This document shows, one piece after another, positions 1-6,203 of a stretch of DNA of 33,477 bases (positions are counted from its first letter, which is position 1; each line of letters begins with the position of its first letter). Both the position numbers and the translations under genes were made by a program. A model generated the notes under the pieces. It did no database searches, was not told the DNA's origin, and was given only the letters and a program-made list of their open reading frames with translations. Source of the DNA: Caulobacteraceae bacterium (GTDB lineage: Bacteria > Pseudomonadota > Alphaproteobacteria > Caulobacterales > Caulobacteraceae); assembly GCA_019746095.1 (NCBI GenBank), contig JAIESL010000015.1, forward strand, positions 1 through 33,477, given 5' to 3'.

Positions 1-584
1 CACCCAAGGCCGCCTGACCATGCAGCCCGGTGACCACACCCCAAATTACACCTCATTGACGGACGTGACCCGAGGATCTGCCAGACGCCACGGTTGAACT
101 GGCAGAACTGGGGCGACATGTTCGACATAACGAAGGTGTTGATGATTGGAATCTGTCCGAACGTCATGTCCGCGTTCGGTACCATGTGCCCTTGGTCGAA
201 GATCGCCTCGTCGTAGTCCGAAGGCCGGGCGGAGACGGGGCCGGGGATGCGCGGATCCTGCCGAAAACAGTCGATGCGGCCGCCTTTGAGATCCTTCAGG
301 CCCAGGACGTTCGCGGCCCAAATCGGGCCCTGCAGGTCGTCGTCGTATTCGATCACGTAGTCGCGTTGAACGAGACGTCGTTGGTTTGACGTATTGGCAG
401 CGGCGGGCGGTCCCCACGGAAACACGATCTCGCTCGCAAGATTTCGATCTCGCTGATTGAGCCAGAGCTGTCGGTCCGCAGCCTCGCGCTGCGCCGCGGT
501 GCAATTGGCGGCGTAGCTTACGCTCGGCAGTGCAAAAATCAGGGCGAGCGCCCCGAAGAGCCAGGCAATTCTTTTGGTAGACAT
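1..584 (-). pseudogene. Decayed DNA/RNA non-specific endonuclease (NUC1 family)
   Basis: The gene starts at the ATG at 584-582 after an AAGGGGGA ribosome site. It has an N-terminal signal peptide (about residues 1-26) and a NUC1-type active-site segment at residues 130-136 (DQGHMVP, catalytic His133), followed by NMSPQ and FNRGVWQIL (to residue 171, base 72). Family members continue roughly as E-G-x-V-R-x-W. Here that continuation is present but one base out of frame (G-H-V-R-Q from base 70 down to 56), and it is then interrupted by TGA at 55-53 where Trp is expected, before G-V-I-W-G-V-V-T-G resumes. One net frameshift near 71 plus one nonsense change therefore inactivate it. The read-through frame departs from the family. 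The 3' end lies outside the window. It is the last gene of a minus-strand run with the 97-residue protein 38 bases upstream. Confidence 0.75.
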
Positions 585-622
585 GGCTTCCCCCTTAGAA
601 GTCCTGTTGCTTGATGGCGGTC

Positions 623-916
623 CTAGTTCGAACGTCGATAGACGGTGACCTGGGCAGCGGAGACGTCGCTGGCGTAGCAGATCGGAGCCTCGCCGCCCGG
701 CCGGCTGTAAGCGCTACGGCCGCCGCAGTTGCTACCATTCCGCGCGGTGCTGTATGGGCAAGGGCAGGAGCCGGAATAGCTGGCGATCGATTGTCGGATG
801 ATCGCCTGCCTGACCTGCGCGTCGGAAATGCTGTGCAATCCCGCCGACGGCGACGCGGCCGTAAGAACCGTCAGAACGGCTAATCCTACGCTCGCCAATG
901 ATTGCTTGGTCTTCAT
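623..916 (-). CDS. Small secreted Cys-containing protein of unknown function
   Basis: This 97-residue protein has a clear Sec signal peptide (Lys-rich start, hydrophobic core, small residues to about residue 26). The mature part has several cysteines in a C-P-C-P-Y ... N-C-G-G-R-S-A-Y-S-R-P-G-G ... I-C-Y pattern that I recognise as a recurrent conserved hypothetical of Proteobacteria, without a known activity. The cysteines suggest a disulfide-stabilised periplasmic or secreted protein. A very good ribosome site (GGAGGAGG) sits 6 bases before the ATG. It lies directly upstream of the nuclease pseudogene on the same strand, and the two are probably co-transcribed. A role as partner of the nuclease is possible but is only inferred from position. 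Confidence 0.7.
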   Translation of the reverse strand: MKTKQSLASVGLAVLTVLTAASPSAGLHSISDAQVRQAIIRQSIASYSGSCPCPYSTARNGSNCGGRSAYSRPGGEAPICYASDVSAAQVTVYRRSN

Positions 917-981
917 GCTCAGCCTCCTCCAGGCGTTAATGCGAGTTCGTGCCGCATCTTCGCGACGCGTCTGATCTCACC

Positions 982-1455
982 TCAACGTCCCCAGCCTCCA
1001 GCCCCGCCGAGGCGAACCGATGACCAGATCACGCCCTGCTCCCACTGCCCCACCTTCCGATCGGCCATGGCCTCCTTCAGGATGTCGTCAGCTTCTTTCC
1101 GTGAGTACGGAGCAGCCCGCGTGATGCCGCAGTGCGCGTGCCATTCGCCCGTTCCCATTGTCGCGTAGAGGAAGTCGTGAATGATGGCGGCCTTCGCCCA
1201 TGGACCGTCGGGCGGGTAGAAGGACCAGACGGCGCGAGGCACTGAGGCTAGGTCGGTAACGAAGCCTGACGGAACGATGATGAGCTCTTCCGGGTCATCG
1301 CCGACTTGATATTCAAGTGCCCGCTGAACGGCCCAAAGAGTGCGGCCTGCACGGATCGATGGCCCGTCCTTGTTGTCGAGCAGGACCAAGACGAGCTTCC
1401 CGGCGAACCGGCCGGACGGATCGGTCTTTGGTCGCCTTGGAAGTTTGCCCGCCAC
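982..1455 (-). CDS. DUF1353 family protein
   Basis: This 157-residue protein matches the DUF1353 pattern. A V-P-S-G-F-V-T-D-L-A-S-V-P-R motif lies at residues 61-74, K-A-A-I-I-H-D-F-L-Y at 88-97, and an S-R-K-E-A-D-D-I-L-K-E-A-M helix at 118-130. The conserved Asp68, His93 and Asp94 look like a polar active or binding site. The family is widespread in phages and mobile elements, and its biochemical role is not firmly established. The start at 1455 gives a normal-length protein. A later start is possible because the first 15 residues are basic and low in conservation. The C-terminus is Gly/Trp-rich. It sits between mobile-element genes and may be co-transcribed with the genes to its left. Confidence 0.75.
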   Translation of the reverse strand: MAGKLPRRPKTDPSGRFAGKLVLVLLDNKDGPSIRAGRTLWAVQRALEYQVGDDPEELIIVPSGFVTDLASVPRAVWSFYPPDGPWAKAAIIHDFLYATMGTGEWHAHCGITRAAPYSRKEADDILKEAMADRKVGQWEQGVIWSSVRLGGAGGWGR

Positions 1456-1598
1456 AGGATTCTCCTCAACCGAGCGCTTGACTACTTTAAGGGGCCCTCA
1501 GCGGAAGCGCTACAGAAATTCGACGCCCCGATTTCTAGGCGCTCGCGCCGGCGCTGCGCCTGGCCTTCGACCTCGCGTTGAGGCGCGAGAATCGGGCG

Positions 1599-1826
1599 CT
1601 ACTCGGTTCTCGCGGTCTTCTCCCCGTCGGCTTTCGGCGCAGGACTCCACGGCGGGTTTGGCGCGCGCGGCATCTCGCCTGGTTCTGCGGAGCGGTTCAG
1701 GACAATGCGGTAGAGCTCTTCCAAACGACCGGCGAGGTCGAGCGCCTCTCCGTCGGAGAGCCGGATTTTGAACGCGTGCTCGTAGCGCATCTTGAACTCT
1801 TCGAGCTCCTCGGGGGATAGCGACAT
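1599..1826 (-). CDS. Small acidic helical protein of mobile elements
   Basis: This 75-residue protein begins M-S-L-S-P-E-E-L-E-E-F. Its first 45 residues form a charged, amphipathic helical region containing a Leu-Ser-Asp-Gly-Glu-Ala-Leu-Asp-Leu-Ala segment. Similar small proteins (S-x-E-E-L-E-E-F-K ... L-S-D-x-E-A) recur beside ArdC and transfer genes in integrative elements, as far as I recall, but no function is known to me. The C-terminal third is Pro/Ala-rich and probably disordered. I chose the ATG at 1826 because the conserved region starts there. A longer frame reaching 2162 would overlap the divergent ArdC gene and encodes low-complexity sequence. No strong ribosome site is visible, so the start is the weak point. 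Confidence 0.6.
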   Translation of the reverse strand: MSLSPEELEEFKMRYEHAFKIRLSDGEALDLAGRLEELYRIVLNRSAEPGEMPRAPNPPWSPAPKADGEKTARTE

Positions 1827-2022
1827 GCAGGCATGATCGACGATGGGAGGCGGTCGAGCACGGCGGTTGTTTGGCTCGATTGCCGTCGACCCAGGCTGCG
1901 CCGCTTTCCCGCCGTGACCGGGTTCCCTTGGCGGATCAGACTGGCTCCAGATCGCAGCTCTGTTCCCGGGCGTCCGGGAGCGCCGGAATGGTCCGACGCT
2001 CCTCCGCGCCAAGGAGCGAGCT

Positions 2023-2922
2023 ATGCAAACCTCTGTACCTTCAAACGATCGGTTCGACCTGTATCGAACCGTCACCGACAAGATCGCCGCCGCCATCGAG
2101 GCGGGAGCCGGGGCATTCGTTATGCCGTGGCATGTGAGCGCGGCGACCGGCCGGCCGACCAACGCCCTTACCGGTCACGGCTATCGGGGTGTGAACGTCG
2201 TGGCCCTTTGGGCCGAGGCGGTCATGTCTGGATACGGGACCGGGTGGTGGGCGAGCTATCGCCAGTGGGAGCGGCTCGGTGCCCAGGTCCGCCGCGGCCA
2301 GCGCGGCTCCGTCATCGTTTTCTACAACCACCTGAACACGGCCCCGACTGAAGAACTCGACGACTCGCGTTTCCGCCTCGTCGCGCGCGCGTCCCGAGTC
2401 TTCAACCTAGACCAGGTGGACGGTTGGCAACCGCCTGGGCCCGCGCAGGTCTCGATGGTTGAGGCATTGGCCGAGGTGGAGGGGTTCGTTGCCGCTACCA
2501 CGGCAGTCATCGTGCACGGCGGGTCACGCGCCTGCTATCGCCGCGACTACGACCGTATCGAGCTTCCTGCTCGAGAACGGTTTCGGGGCTCCCCGACAAG
2601 CTCCGCAAGCGAAGCCTACCACGGCACCCTGCTCCACGAGCTCATCCATTGGAGCGGTGCCCCACATCGTCTCAATCGGACTTTCGGGACCCGGTTCGGC
2701 GACAGTGACTATGCGGTTGAGGAGTTGGTAGCGGAACTTGGTGCCGCGTTCCTTTGCACGGATCTCGGCATCGCCAACGAACCACGGCTGGATCACGCCG
2801 CCTATGTCGCGGCATGGCTCGAGGTTCTGAATGACGACCGTCGGGCCATCTTCACCGCCGCCGCTAGAGCCAACGACGCCGCGATGTACCTACAGGGCTT
2901 CAGCGAGCCCGAACCGGCCTGA
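2023..2922 (+). CDS. ardC: ArdC-type antirestriction protein (ssDNA-binding domain plus zincin metallopeptidase)
   Basis: This 299-residue protein has an N-terminal ArdC domain (DUF1738, about residues 10-130) containing the typical M-P-W-H, G-x-x-Y-R-G-V-N and W-A-S-Y-R-Q-W segments. A C-terminal zinc-peptidase-like domain follows, with the HExxH motif H-E-L-I-H at 205-209 and a downstream Glu (E234/E235 in Y-A-V-E-E-L-V-A-E) as the expected third ligand. ArdC proteins protect incoming conjugative DNA from host restriction; the ssDNA-binding role is established for the plasmid homologue. A textbook AAGGAG site precedes the ATG by 6 bases. It is divergent from the 75-residue gene, with 196 bases between them presumably holding both promoters. 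A terminator palindrome directly follows, so it is probably transcribed alone. Confidence 0.93.
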   Translation: MQTSVPSNDRFDLYRTVTDKIAAAIEAGAGAFVMPWHVSAATGRPTNALTGHGYRGVNVVALWAEAVMSGYGTGWWASYRQWERLGAQVRRGQRGSVIVFYNHLNTAPTEELDDSRFRLVARASRVFNLDQVDGWQPPGPAQVSMVEALAEVEGFVAATTAVIVHGGSRACYRRDYDRIELPARERFRGSPTSSASEAYHGTLLHELIHWSGAPHRLNRTFGTRFGDSDYAVEELVAELGAAFLCTDLGIANEPRLDHAAYVAAWLEVLNDDRRAIFTAAARANDAAMYLQGFSEPEPA

Positions 2923-2927
2923 CTACT

Positions 2928-2956
2928 GGACCCCGACATGTCGGGGTCCTTCTTTG
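2928..2956 (+). terminator. Perfect-palindrome terminator after ardC
   Basis: Bases 2928-2949 form a perfect 22-base palindrome (arms GGACCCCGACA/TGTCGGGGTCC) beginning five bases after the ardC stop, followed by TTCTTT. This is a good intrinsic-terminator shape on the + strand. It also decides the start of the next gene: an in-frame ATG at 2938 lies inside the palindrome and is therefore an unlikely start. Confidence 0.75.
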
Positions 2957-3018
2957 GTCTTGATCAGCCCCGAACAGCGCCAAGTTGCCGTCGTGTGCGA
3001 AGGATTGGTCCGTCCACA

Positions 3019-4203
3019 ATGATGGCAATGATTGACCCTTGCGACCGGCCGTCCTTCTTCGGTGTATCAAACTTCCATGGATCGAAGAGGCGGATCGGCA
3101 TCGCCCAGGCCGATCGCCTTTCGCACATGTATGTCGTGGGCAAGACTGGCGTCGGGAAGTCGACCCTCTTGGAGATCCTGCTACGTCAAGACATCGTGGC
3201 CGGCCGCAGCTTTGCTCTCATCGATCCGCACGGCGATTTGGCCGAGCGCGTCTGGGCTTGGACACCCCACGCCCTTCGAGGCCGCATCACCTACCTGAAC
3301 GCCCCCGATCCGACACAACCATTCGGCTACAACCCACTTCGTCGCGTTCGGCCGGATCGAATCCCGCTCGCGGCCGCCGGGATCCTCGAGACTTTTCGGA
3401 AGCAATGGCCGCAGGCGTGGGGCGTGCGCATGGAGCATGTGCTCCGCAATGCGCTCTACGCCCTCCTTGAGCGAGACGACGCCAGCCTGCCCGACATCCT
3501 CCGCCTGTTCTCGGACAAGAAGTTCCGGAAGGCCGTGGCGCGGAAGATCGAGAACCCCGTGGTGAAGGAGTTCTGGACGACGGAGTTTGAGAACTACCCC
3601 GCCCGACTGCGCGCCGAGGCCGTCGCGCCGATCCAGAACAAGCTGGGAGCCCTCCTAGCTGATCCCACCCTGTTCCGCATCCTAGTCGAGCCAGCATCAG
3701 AGATCCGGCTTCGCGCGCTCATGGACGACGGCAGAGGGTTGATCGTGAACCTGTCGAAGGGAGAGCTTGGCGAGGACGCGTGCACGATCTTGGGCGGGCT
3801 GATTGTGACGACGCTGGGTCTGGCCGCATTCAGCCGCGCGAACATCGCGCCTGACCAGCGTCGCCCGTTCTTCATCTACGCGGACGAATTCCAGAGCTTC
3901 ACCACCTTGTCGTTCGTCAATATGATGTCCGAGTTGCGAAAGTACCGGGCGGGCTTGGTTCTCGCACACCAGCACCTCAACCAACTCGATCCAGGTTTGC
4001 GCAGCGCGGTATTCGGAAATGCCGGCAGCCTGGTCGTGTTTCGGGTTGGGGCTGAGGACGCCCCTTTTCTTACTCAGGAGCTCCAGCCGAAATTTGGATT
4101 TGTCGACCTGACTAACTTGCCTAGCAGAACAGTATATTTGAAAATAACAATCAACGGTGCGCCTGCGCCGCCTTTTAGCGCCGCAATCAAAGAGCGTATA
4201 TAG
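3019..4203 (+). CDS. Type IV coupling-type conjugation ATPase (TraD/TraG-like)
   Basis: This 394-residue P-loop ATPase starts at the ATG at 3019. Walker A (G-K-T-G-V-G-K-S) is at residues 41-48, a D-P-H-G-D-L strand follows at about 70, and Walker B is F-I-Y-A-D-E-F with Asp289-Glu290. A Q-H-L-N-Q-L sensor-like motif lies at about 319-324. This is the architecture of coupling proteins that pump DNA during conjugation. There is no N-terminal membrane segment, which fits the soluble subfamily seen in integrative elements. A longer frame from 2938 is rejected because it runs through the ardC terminator. Base composition drops noticeably from about 4070 to the end. The protein stops soon after the P-P-F-S-A motif where relatives usually extend somewhat further, so a slight C-terminal truncation is possible. 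Confidence 0.85.
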   Translation: MMAMIDPCDRPSFFGVSNFHGSKRRIGIAQADRLSHMYVVGKTGVGKSTLLEILLRQDIVAGRSFALIDPHGDLAERVWAWTPHALRGRITYLNAPDPTQPFGYNPLRRVRPDRIPLAAAGILETFRKQWPQAWGVRMEHVLRNALYALLERDDASLPDILRLFSDKKFRKAVARKIENPVVKEFWTTEFENYPARLRAEAVAPIQNKLGALLADPTLFRILVEPASEIRLRALMDDGRGLIVNLSKGELGEDACTILGGLIVTTLGLAAFSRANIAPDQRRPFFIYADEFQSFTTLSFVNMMSELRKYRAGLVLAHQHLNQLDPGLRSAVFGNAGSLVVFRVGAEDAPFLTQELQPKFGFVDLTNLPSRTVYLKITINGAPAPPFSAAIKERI

Positions 4204-4276
4204 ATTAGGTTTGAATCGCTGCTGTTCTGGTTAGGCGTTCCAGGTACCGAAATTCCTAAGCGCTACAGGCAGGAGG

Positions 4277-5185
4277 CTAGCGCCCAATCACCATGTCTTG
4301 AACAGTTGTGGAGACTTCGAACTCGTTTGGCTCCTCTGAACTGCGGGTGAGGCGGACGACTATTGGTCCGATCTCCGTTAGAGCGTCCACATGTGTTCCA
4401 CCGCACGGCAATGAAAGAGTCTCATCCGGCAACTTGCAGCTCCAAGTGCGACGCCCCATCAAAGGCGAGGTCGGAGGCAGAATGCGAACGGTCGCGCCGG
4501 TCTCTCTCCAACGGTTGACTGCCCTTGTCACGGTTGCGCCTATCTCATCCAGATCACTCGCGAAGCTCTCCACGTCAAATCCCGATTTTCGTGCCGACTT
4601 TCCTAAACGATAAACATCCCGGCTGGTTGTCTCGCCGATGACCGCTCTTGCGATGAAGCTCTGATCGAAATCTGCATTGCCCCGCCCGTCTTCCCTGGCA
4701 CCCTTGAGCCAATATACCGCCGTTCGCTCATTAAGCGCAAAAGCCATCAAGTGTGCCGCGGTATGGACCGCCGACAATCTTTGGCGCCGATCATGATCGA
4801 CCGTGAGGTCGACTTCGCGACCCACGAGAGCCTCCATCAGAGGGCAATCTCCCGGAGCAATCTCGTGCAGAATGAGAAAGGACGCACCAACTTCCCCCCG
4901 CTTGGGCAGGGCAGGTTGAGGTTCAAATTTCTCGCCGCTTCGAGAGACGACAACATGAGCAGCCAAGATAGGAATGGTTTTCACCCCATCCCACACCTTG
5001 CCTTGATCCGATGGTTGATCTGGCCAGTACGGATCTAAGGGATGGAACGGCGTAGAATCGGTAATAAATCCGGAAATTGTTCTTCCTCTTACGTCCACAG
5101 CTCCCGCGTATAATACTTTACCGGAGTCACTCTCTGTGCCGCTCGGATATGTAACTTGTGTATCCTTTAAGAAAGTCATTCTCAT
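4277..5185 (-). CDS. AlaX-like aminoacyl-tRNA deacylase (trans-editing domain)
   Basis: This 302-residue protein has the two zinc-binding motifs of the ThrRS/AlaRS second additional (editing) domain: H-T-A-A-H (His141, His145) and C-G-G-T-H (Cys261, His265). An N-terminal beta domain like that of AlaX proteins contains a D-S-T-P-F-H-P segment (43-49). Enzymes of this family hydrolyse wrongly charged tRNA, classically Ser- or Gly-tRNA(Ala). There is no synthetase domain, so it would act in trans in the cytoplasm. Its ATG shares one base with the stop codon of the upstream deacylase gene (TAATG), indicating translational coupling and a common task. I infer a self-protection role against an amino-acid analogue made by the operon. 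A hydrolase of another amino-acid ester is an alternative. GC content is lower than in flanking genes. Confidence 0.8.
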   Translation of the reverse strand: MRMTFLKDTQVTYPSGTESDSGKVLYAGAVDVRGRTISGFITDSTPFHPLDPYWPDQPSDQGKVWDGVKTIPILAAHVVVSRSGEKFEPQPALPKRGEVGASFLILHEIAPGDCPLMEALVGREVDLTVDHDRRQRLSAVHTAAHLMAFALNERTAVYWLKGAREDGRGNADFDQSFIARAVIGETTSRDVYRLGKSARKSGFDVESFASDLDEIGATVTRAVNRWRETGATVRILPPTSPLMGRRTWSCKLPDETLSLPCGGTHVDALTEIGPIVVRLTRSSEEPNEFEVSTTVQDMVIGR

Positions 5186-6198
5186 TATTCTCTCATGTCA
5201 TCGACTAGTTGGGAAATCGCTACAAGAGCATCACCGGATTTCGTATTCGTGATTGCCCTTATAGCTACTACGATCCCATCTCGAGGAGATACTTCTTGTA
5301 TTTGCTTGTAATCGTCGCGACCAACACGGGTATGCAAGATTGCAAGCGGTTGACCTCGAGAAACTTTGTCTTCGAGGCTGCACAAGCATTCGAAAATGCC
5401 ATCGTCCGGAGCGCGAAGAAGCAAGGGCCAATCGAGCGCCGTCGTCGGTCGCGACGGCTCGGGCTCAGATGCGATACCGAGGACAGTCATCGCTCGCAGA
5501 ACTACTGCTCTAGCCAACCGAACGTTCTCTGTTCGGATGAGGCCCCCTCCGCCCAGCTCCACCGCGACCGCAATCTTACCTTGCCGAGCAGCGAAATTAT
5601 CGAAAGTGCCGTCTGCCTCAGCAGTGGAGATCAAGGAGGCGTATCCAACACCCAGGCCAAGAGCTAGCGAGCGGGACGCGGCGGCTCCGGCAAGAGACGG
5701 GTGGGCATGCCACATGGCACATGGCACAAAGTCGAGAGAGCTCCCACCACTATGCAGGTCTACAAGCGCATCGAACGAGGCCAGCAGGTCGGGCAGCGCT
5801 AGGTGCAGAACCTCGCTCGAGTTGTCGAGACTGCGCTCAGCAGTCCCGAACAACCTATTGAGGTTCGAGCCGTGGCTTGGTGAATGCCGCGCGCCGGCGC
5901 GGAATGCGTCCGGATTAGCGATCGGCACAATAACCAGGCACCCCCGAGTTGGTGCGATGGCGCTTACGTCCCCCAGAGCCTGGGATAGACCTAGGGGCCC
6001 TTCAAATTCGTCGCCGTGCACCCCTGAGGTAACGAGCAGAAAGGGGCCGGGAAGCCCAGACGCAAGAACAATGCAGCGAACCAGCTGGGCACCCCAAGCG
6101 GAGTCATTCCTGGAAGAAGGCACCGCAAGGAAGCCGTCATGAATCCCAGCGGTGTTGAGCAGGGCCTTAATCTCGAGAGGGGACCAGATCTCCGACAT
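5185..6198 (-). CDS. Succinylglutamate desuccinylase/aspartoacylase-family zinc deacylase
   Basis: This 337-residue protein belongs to the AstE/AspA branch of M14-like zinc hydrolases. The metal motif is H-G-D-E (His61, Glu64) with the third ligand His149 in D-L-H-S-G-G. An N-L-N-R-L-F-G substrate-binding segment lies at 112-118, and a catalytic Glu214 sits in V-E-L-G-G. Relatives such as N-acetyldiaminobutyrate deacetylases remove acyl groups from N-acyl amino acids. The last ~85 residues resemble the small beta-barrel C-terminal domain of this family. It begins 5 bases after the oxygenase stop and is coupled to the AlaX-like gene downstream. It probably removes an N-acyl group from a precursor or product of the oxygenase; the substrate cannot be told from sequence. 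Confidence 0.87.
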   Translation of the reverse strand: MSEIWSPLEIKALLNTAGIHDGFLAVPSSRNDSAWGAQLVRCIVLASGLPGPFLLVTSGVHGDEFEGPLGLSQALGDVSAIAPTRGCLVIVPIANPDAFRAGARHSPSHGSNLNRLFGTAERSLDNSSEVLHLALPDLLASFDALVDLHSGGSSLDFVPCAMWHAHPSLAGAAASRSLALGLGVGYASLISTAEADGTFDNFAARQGKIAVAVELGGGGLIRTENVRLARAVVLRAMTVLGIASEPEPSRPTTALDWPLLLRAPDDGIFECLCSLEDKVSRGQPLAILHTRVGRDDYKQIQEVSPRDGIVVAIRAITNTKSGDALVAISQLVDDMRE

Positions 6199-6203
6199 GG
6201 CAC

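Noticed and set aside
46..504. 152-codon minus frame at the left edge
   Set aside because: It is an alternative frame of the decayed nuclease. The true frame is the one with the signal peptide and the D-Q-G-H active-site motif.
1572..1589. Small hairpin (CTCGCG/CGCGAG) after the 75-residue gene
   Set aside because: It has only six pairs and no T-run, so it is too weak to call a terminator.
1827..2162. Extended 187-codon form of the 75-residue protein
   Set aside because: It would overlap the divergent ArdC gene by about 140 bases, and the extension is Arg/Ser/Pro-rich noise.
2938..3018. Upstream start for the coupling ATPase at 2938
   Set aside because: The ATG lies inside the perfect terminator palindrome after ardC, and the encoded 27 residues are not family-like.
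4308..6142. Several + strand frames (4308-4613, 4751-5038, 5209-5667, 5366-6142)
   Set aside because: They are shadows of the AlaX-like and AstE-like genes, with no independent signals.
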